From CAVPGH01 sp046726955 (GTDB taxonomy: Bacteria; Acidobacteriota; Vicinamibacteria; Fen-336), in assembly GCA_046726955.1 (NCBI GenBank), contig JBKPBQ010000152.1, positions 1 through 7,565 of the forward strand: 7,565 bases of DNA, written 5' to 3'. Below the pieces are notes generated by a model. That model did no database searches, was not told the origin of the DNA, and saw only the letters and a program-made list of their open reading frames with translations. The number at the start of each line of letters is the position of its first letter. The first letter of the stretch is position 1. The position numbers and the translations under genes are program-made. Of the stretch, positions 6,256 to 7,565 are shown piece after piece.

Positions 6256-7154
6256 CCCGCCGCACCGCCGCTCTCCTCGTGCTCGTCGGCCTCCCCGCGG
6301 CGGGCGCCGAGCTTCCCGGCAAGGAGGCCGAGATCTGGGCCAAGCTGCGCGCGCGGGTGGAGGCGGTGGACCACGGCCTCGACGGCGTCCTCGGCGCCTC
6401 GGTGCGCGACCTGAAGACGGGCGCCGCCATCGACATCCGCGCCGACGAGAGCTTCCCCACCGCCTCCGCGATCAAGCCCGCGGTCCTCCTCGAGCTGTAC
6501 CACCAGGCGGAGGCCGGACGGATCGACCTCCTGGCCACGACGACTCCGCCCGCGAAGCGCGTCCTCGGCGGCGGCGTTCTCGAGGAGCTCGGCGACCGCG
6601 TCACCCTGACCTGGCGCGACCTCGCCGTCCTCATGATGTCGTTCTCGGACAACGAGGCCACGAACGTCCTCATCGACAAGGTCGGGCTGGACGCGGTCAA
6701 CCGGCGTCTCGACACGCTGGGGCTCGCCCGCACCCGCCTCCGCCGGCGCATGATGGACCTCGACGCGGCCCGCCGCGGCAACGAGAACGTCTCGACTCCG
6801 GGCGAGCTCCGCCGCCTGATGGAGGCGGTCCACGAAGGCGCGGGCCTCTCCGCCGCCCGCGCGGCCGACCTCAAGGCAGTGGCCGCGGTCAAGAAGTGGG
6901 AGTCGCCGTTCCGAGTTCCCTTGCCCGACACCGTCCGCGTGCTCGACAAGACGGGCGAGCTCGAGGCCGTCCGCTGCGTGACCGCCGTCGTGGACGTCCC
7001 TGGACGGCCCTACTCCGTGGCCGTCATGACCTCCTACCTGCGGCGGGACGGCGACGGCAGCGAGGCCATCCGGGCGATCTCCGCCGCGCTCTACGAGACG
7101 TTCGACCGCCTGGGCCGCTCGAGCGACCTCGGCCGCGTGATCAGCGAGAAGTAG
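6240..7154 (+). CDS. Exported serine hydrolase of the class A beta-lactamase/PBP fold
   Basis: The 304 residues carry a signal peptide (Arg7-Arg8, hydrophobic 9-20, cleavage near Ala23). The catalytic motifs of penicillin-recognising enzymes follow in order: Ser76-x-x-Lys79 (SAIK), Ser136-Asp137-Asn138 (SDN) and Lys237-Thr238-Gly239 (KTG). Length and order match class A beta-lactamases (beta-lactamase2 type). However, the omega-loop region RRRMMDLDAARRGNEN (168-183) has Met171/Met172 where Glu166 of class A enzymes is expected and Asp175 where Asn170 is expected. Efficient beta-lactam hydrolysis is therefore doubtful, and a DD-peptidase- or esterase-like role is as plausible. ATG 6240 overlaps the binding-protein gene by 16 bases, with GTGAGG at 6223-6228 (11-base spacing). 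The stop abuts that of lysA on the other strand. In this setting it most likely acts on cell-wall peptides; calling it a resistance gene would be unsafe. Confidence 0.88.
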   Translation: MEAPLTRRTAALLVLVGLPAAGAELPGKEAEIWAKLRARVEAVDHGLDGVLGASVRDLKTGAAIDIRADESFPTASAIKPAVLLELYHQAEAGRIDLLATTTPPAKRVLGGGVLEELGDRVTLTWRDLAVLMMSFSDNEATNVLIDKVGLDAVNRRLDTLGLARTRLRRRMMDLDAARRGNENVSTPGELRRLMEAVHEGAGLSAARAADLKAVAAVKKWESPFRVPLPDTVRVLDKTGELEAVRCVTAVVDVPGRPYSVAVMTSYLRRDGDGSEAIRAISAALYETFDRLGRSSDLGRVISEK

Positions 7155-7565
7155 TCACTCCACTTCAGTCCGCACGAGGTCTTCGAACGTCTCGCGCTGG
7201 CGGACGAGGCGCGCCGTTCCGCCGTCCACGAGCACCTCGGCGGCGCGGGGCCGCATGTTGTAGTTCGAGGACATGCAGAAGCCGTAGGCGCCCGTGTCGA
7301 GGATGGCGACGAGCTCGCCCTCCGCGACCTCCGGCATCGCGCGGTTGCGGGCCAGGAAGTCGCCCGTCTCGCAGACGGGGCCGACGACGTCCACCGTCTC
7401 CTCGCCAGCGCGCGGCGGGGCGACCGGCTCGATCCGGTGGAAGGCCTGGTAGAGCGACGGCCGGAGGAGGTCGTTCTTGGCCGCATCCACGATCACGAAC
7501 CGCTTGCCGCCGTTCTCCTTGCGGTAGAGCACGCGGGTGAGCAGCGCCCCCGCGCGCGCCACGAG
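7155..7565 (-). CDS. lysA: Diaminopimelate decarboxylase, C-terminal part (runs off the right edge)
   Basis: PLP enzyme converting meso-diaminopimelate to L-lysine and CO2 in the cytoplasm. The last 136 residues are present; full enzymes are about 420, so roughly two thirds lies beyond the window and the start is not visible. Recognisable LysA elements in order are LLTRVLYRKENGGKRFVIVDA, NDLLRPSLYQAFHRI, the VGPVCETGDFLARNR motif (its Cys and Glu, CE(S/T)xD type, reach the partner subunit's active site in the dimer), the VAILDTGAYGF strand, and SSNYNMRPRAAEVLVDG, whose Tyr contacts the cofactor region. These are the fold type III decarboxylase C-terminal barrel features, and they separate it from arginine or ornithine decarboxylases. 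The stop (TGA) directly abuts the stop of the serine hydrolase gene, tail to tail with no spacer. Confidence 0.95.
   Translation of the reverse strand, partial: LVARAGALLTRVLYRKENGGKRFVIVDAAKNDLLRPSLYQAFHRIEPVAPPRAGEETVDVVGPVCETGDFLARNRAMPEVAEGELVAILDTGAYGFCMSSNYNMRPRAAEVLVDGGTARLVRQRETFEDLVRTEVE

Noticed and set aside
6240..7154. Antibiotic-resistance beta-lactamase
   Set aside because: The fold motifs fit, but the Glu166 position is Met and the neighbours are cell-wall peptide genes, so a resistance call is not supported.

Overview
The window is GC-rich (about 70% by eye), nearly fully coding, and reads as chromosomal DNA from a Gram-negative-type bacterium. Several proteins carry N-terminal signal peptides, and there is a periplasmic efflux adaptor. 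The split MacB arrangement, the proline/glycine-rich insert in the adaptor and the NlpC/P60 + SH3 protein resemble what I associate with Acidobacteriota. That placement is an impression from protein style and I hold it only loosely. I saw no mobile element, tRNA, rRNA or CRISPR array.

Left part (about 1-3438): a tripartite-efflux-type operon. It holds a MacA-like periplasmic adaptor (51-1445), a MacB/LolD-type ATPase (1442-2215) and a MacB-type permease (2212-3438). Each junction is a 4-base stop/start overlap. The first 30 bases may be the tail of another gene, conceivably an outer membrane partner, but that is not demonstrable here.

Middle and right part (3439-7154): a short gap with a GC hairpin, a -10-like AT-rich patch and a good Shine-Dalgarno, followed by four tightly packed genes for exported proteins. 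These are a small secreted protein of unknown function (3486-3941), a YkfC-like SH3-SH3-NlpC/P60 peptidase (3938-4804), a family 5 peptide-type solute-binding protein starting at TTG (4801-6255), and a class A beta-lactamase/PBP-fold serine hydrolase without the usual deacylation glutamate (6240-7154). Coming from the right on the minus strand, with no base between the stop codons, is the C-terminal third of lysA, diaminopimelate decarboxylase (7155-7565).

How they may work together: the adaptor, ATPase and permease form one export or lipid/peptide-extrusion machine. The right-hand genes share a cell-wall peptide theme: a gamma-D-Glu-DAP-type endopeptidase, a peptide-binding protein, a penicillin-recognising-fold enzyme, and an enzyme that consumes meso-diaminopimelate. 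A muropeptide salvage role is a reasonable hypothesis from gene content. It is not shown by the sequence alone. No clearly undescribed system is visible. The most unusual points are substitutions at catalytic positions in the two hydrolases and the unidentified small exported protein.
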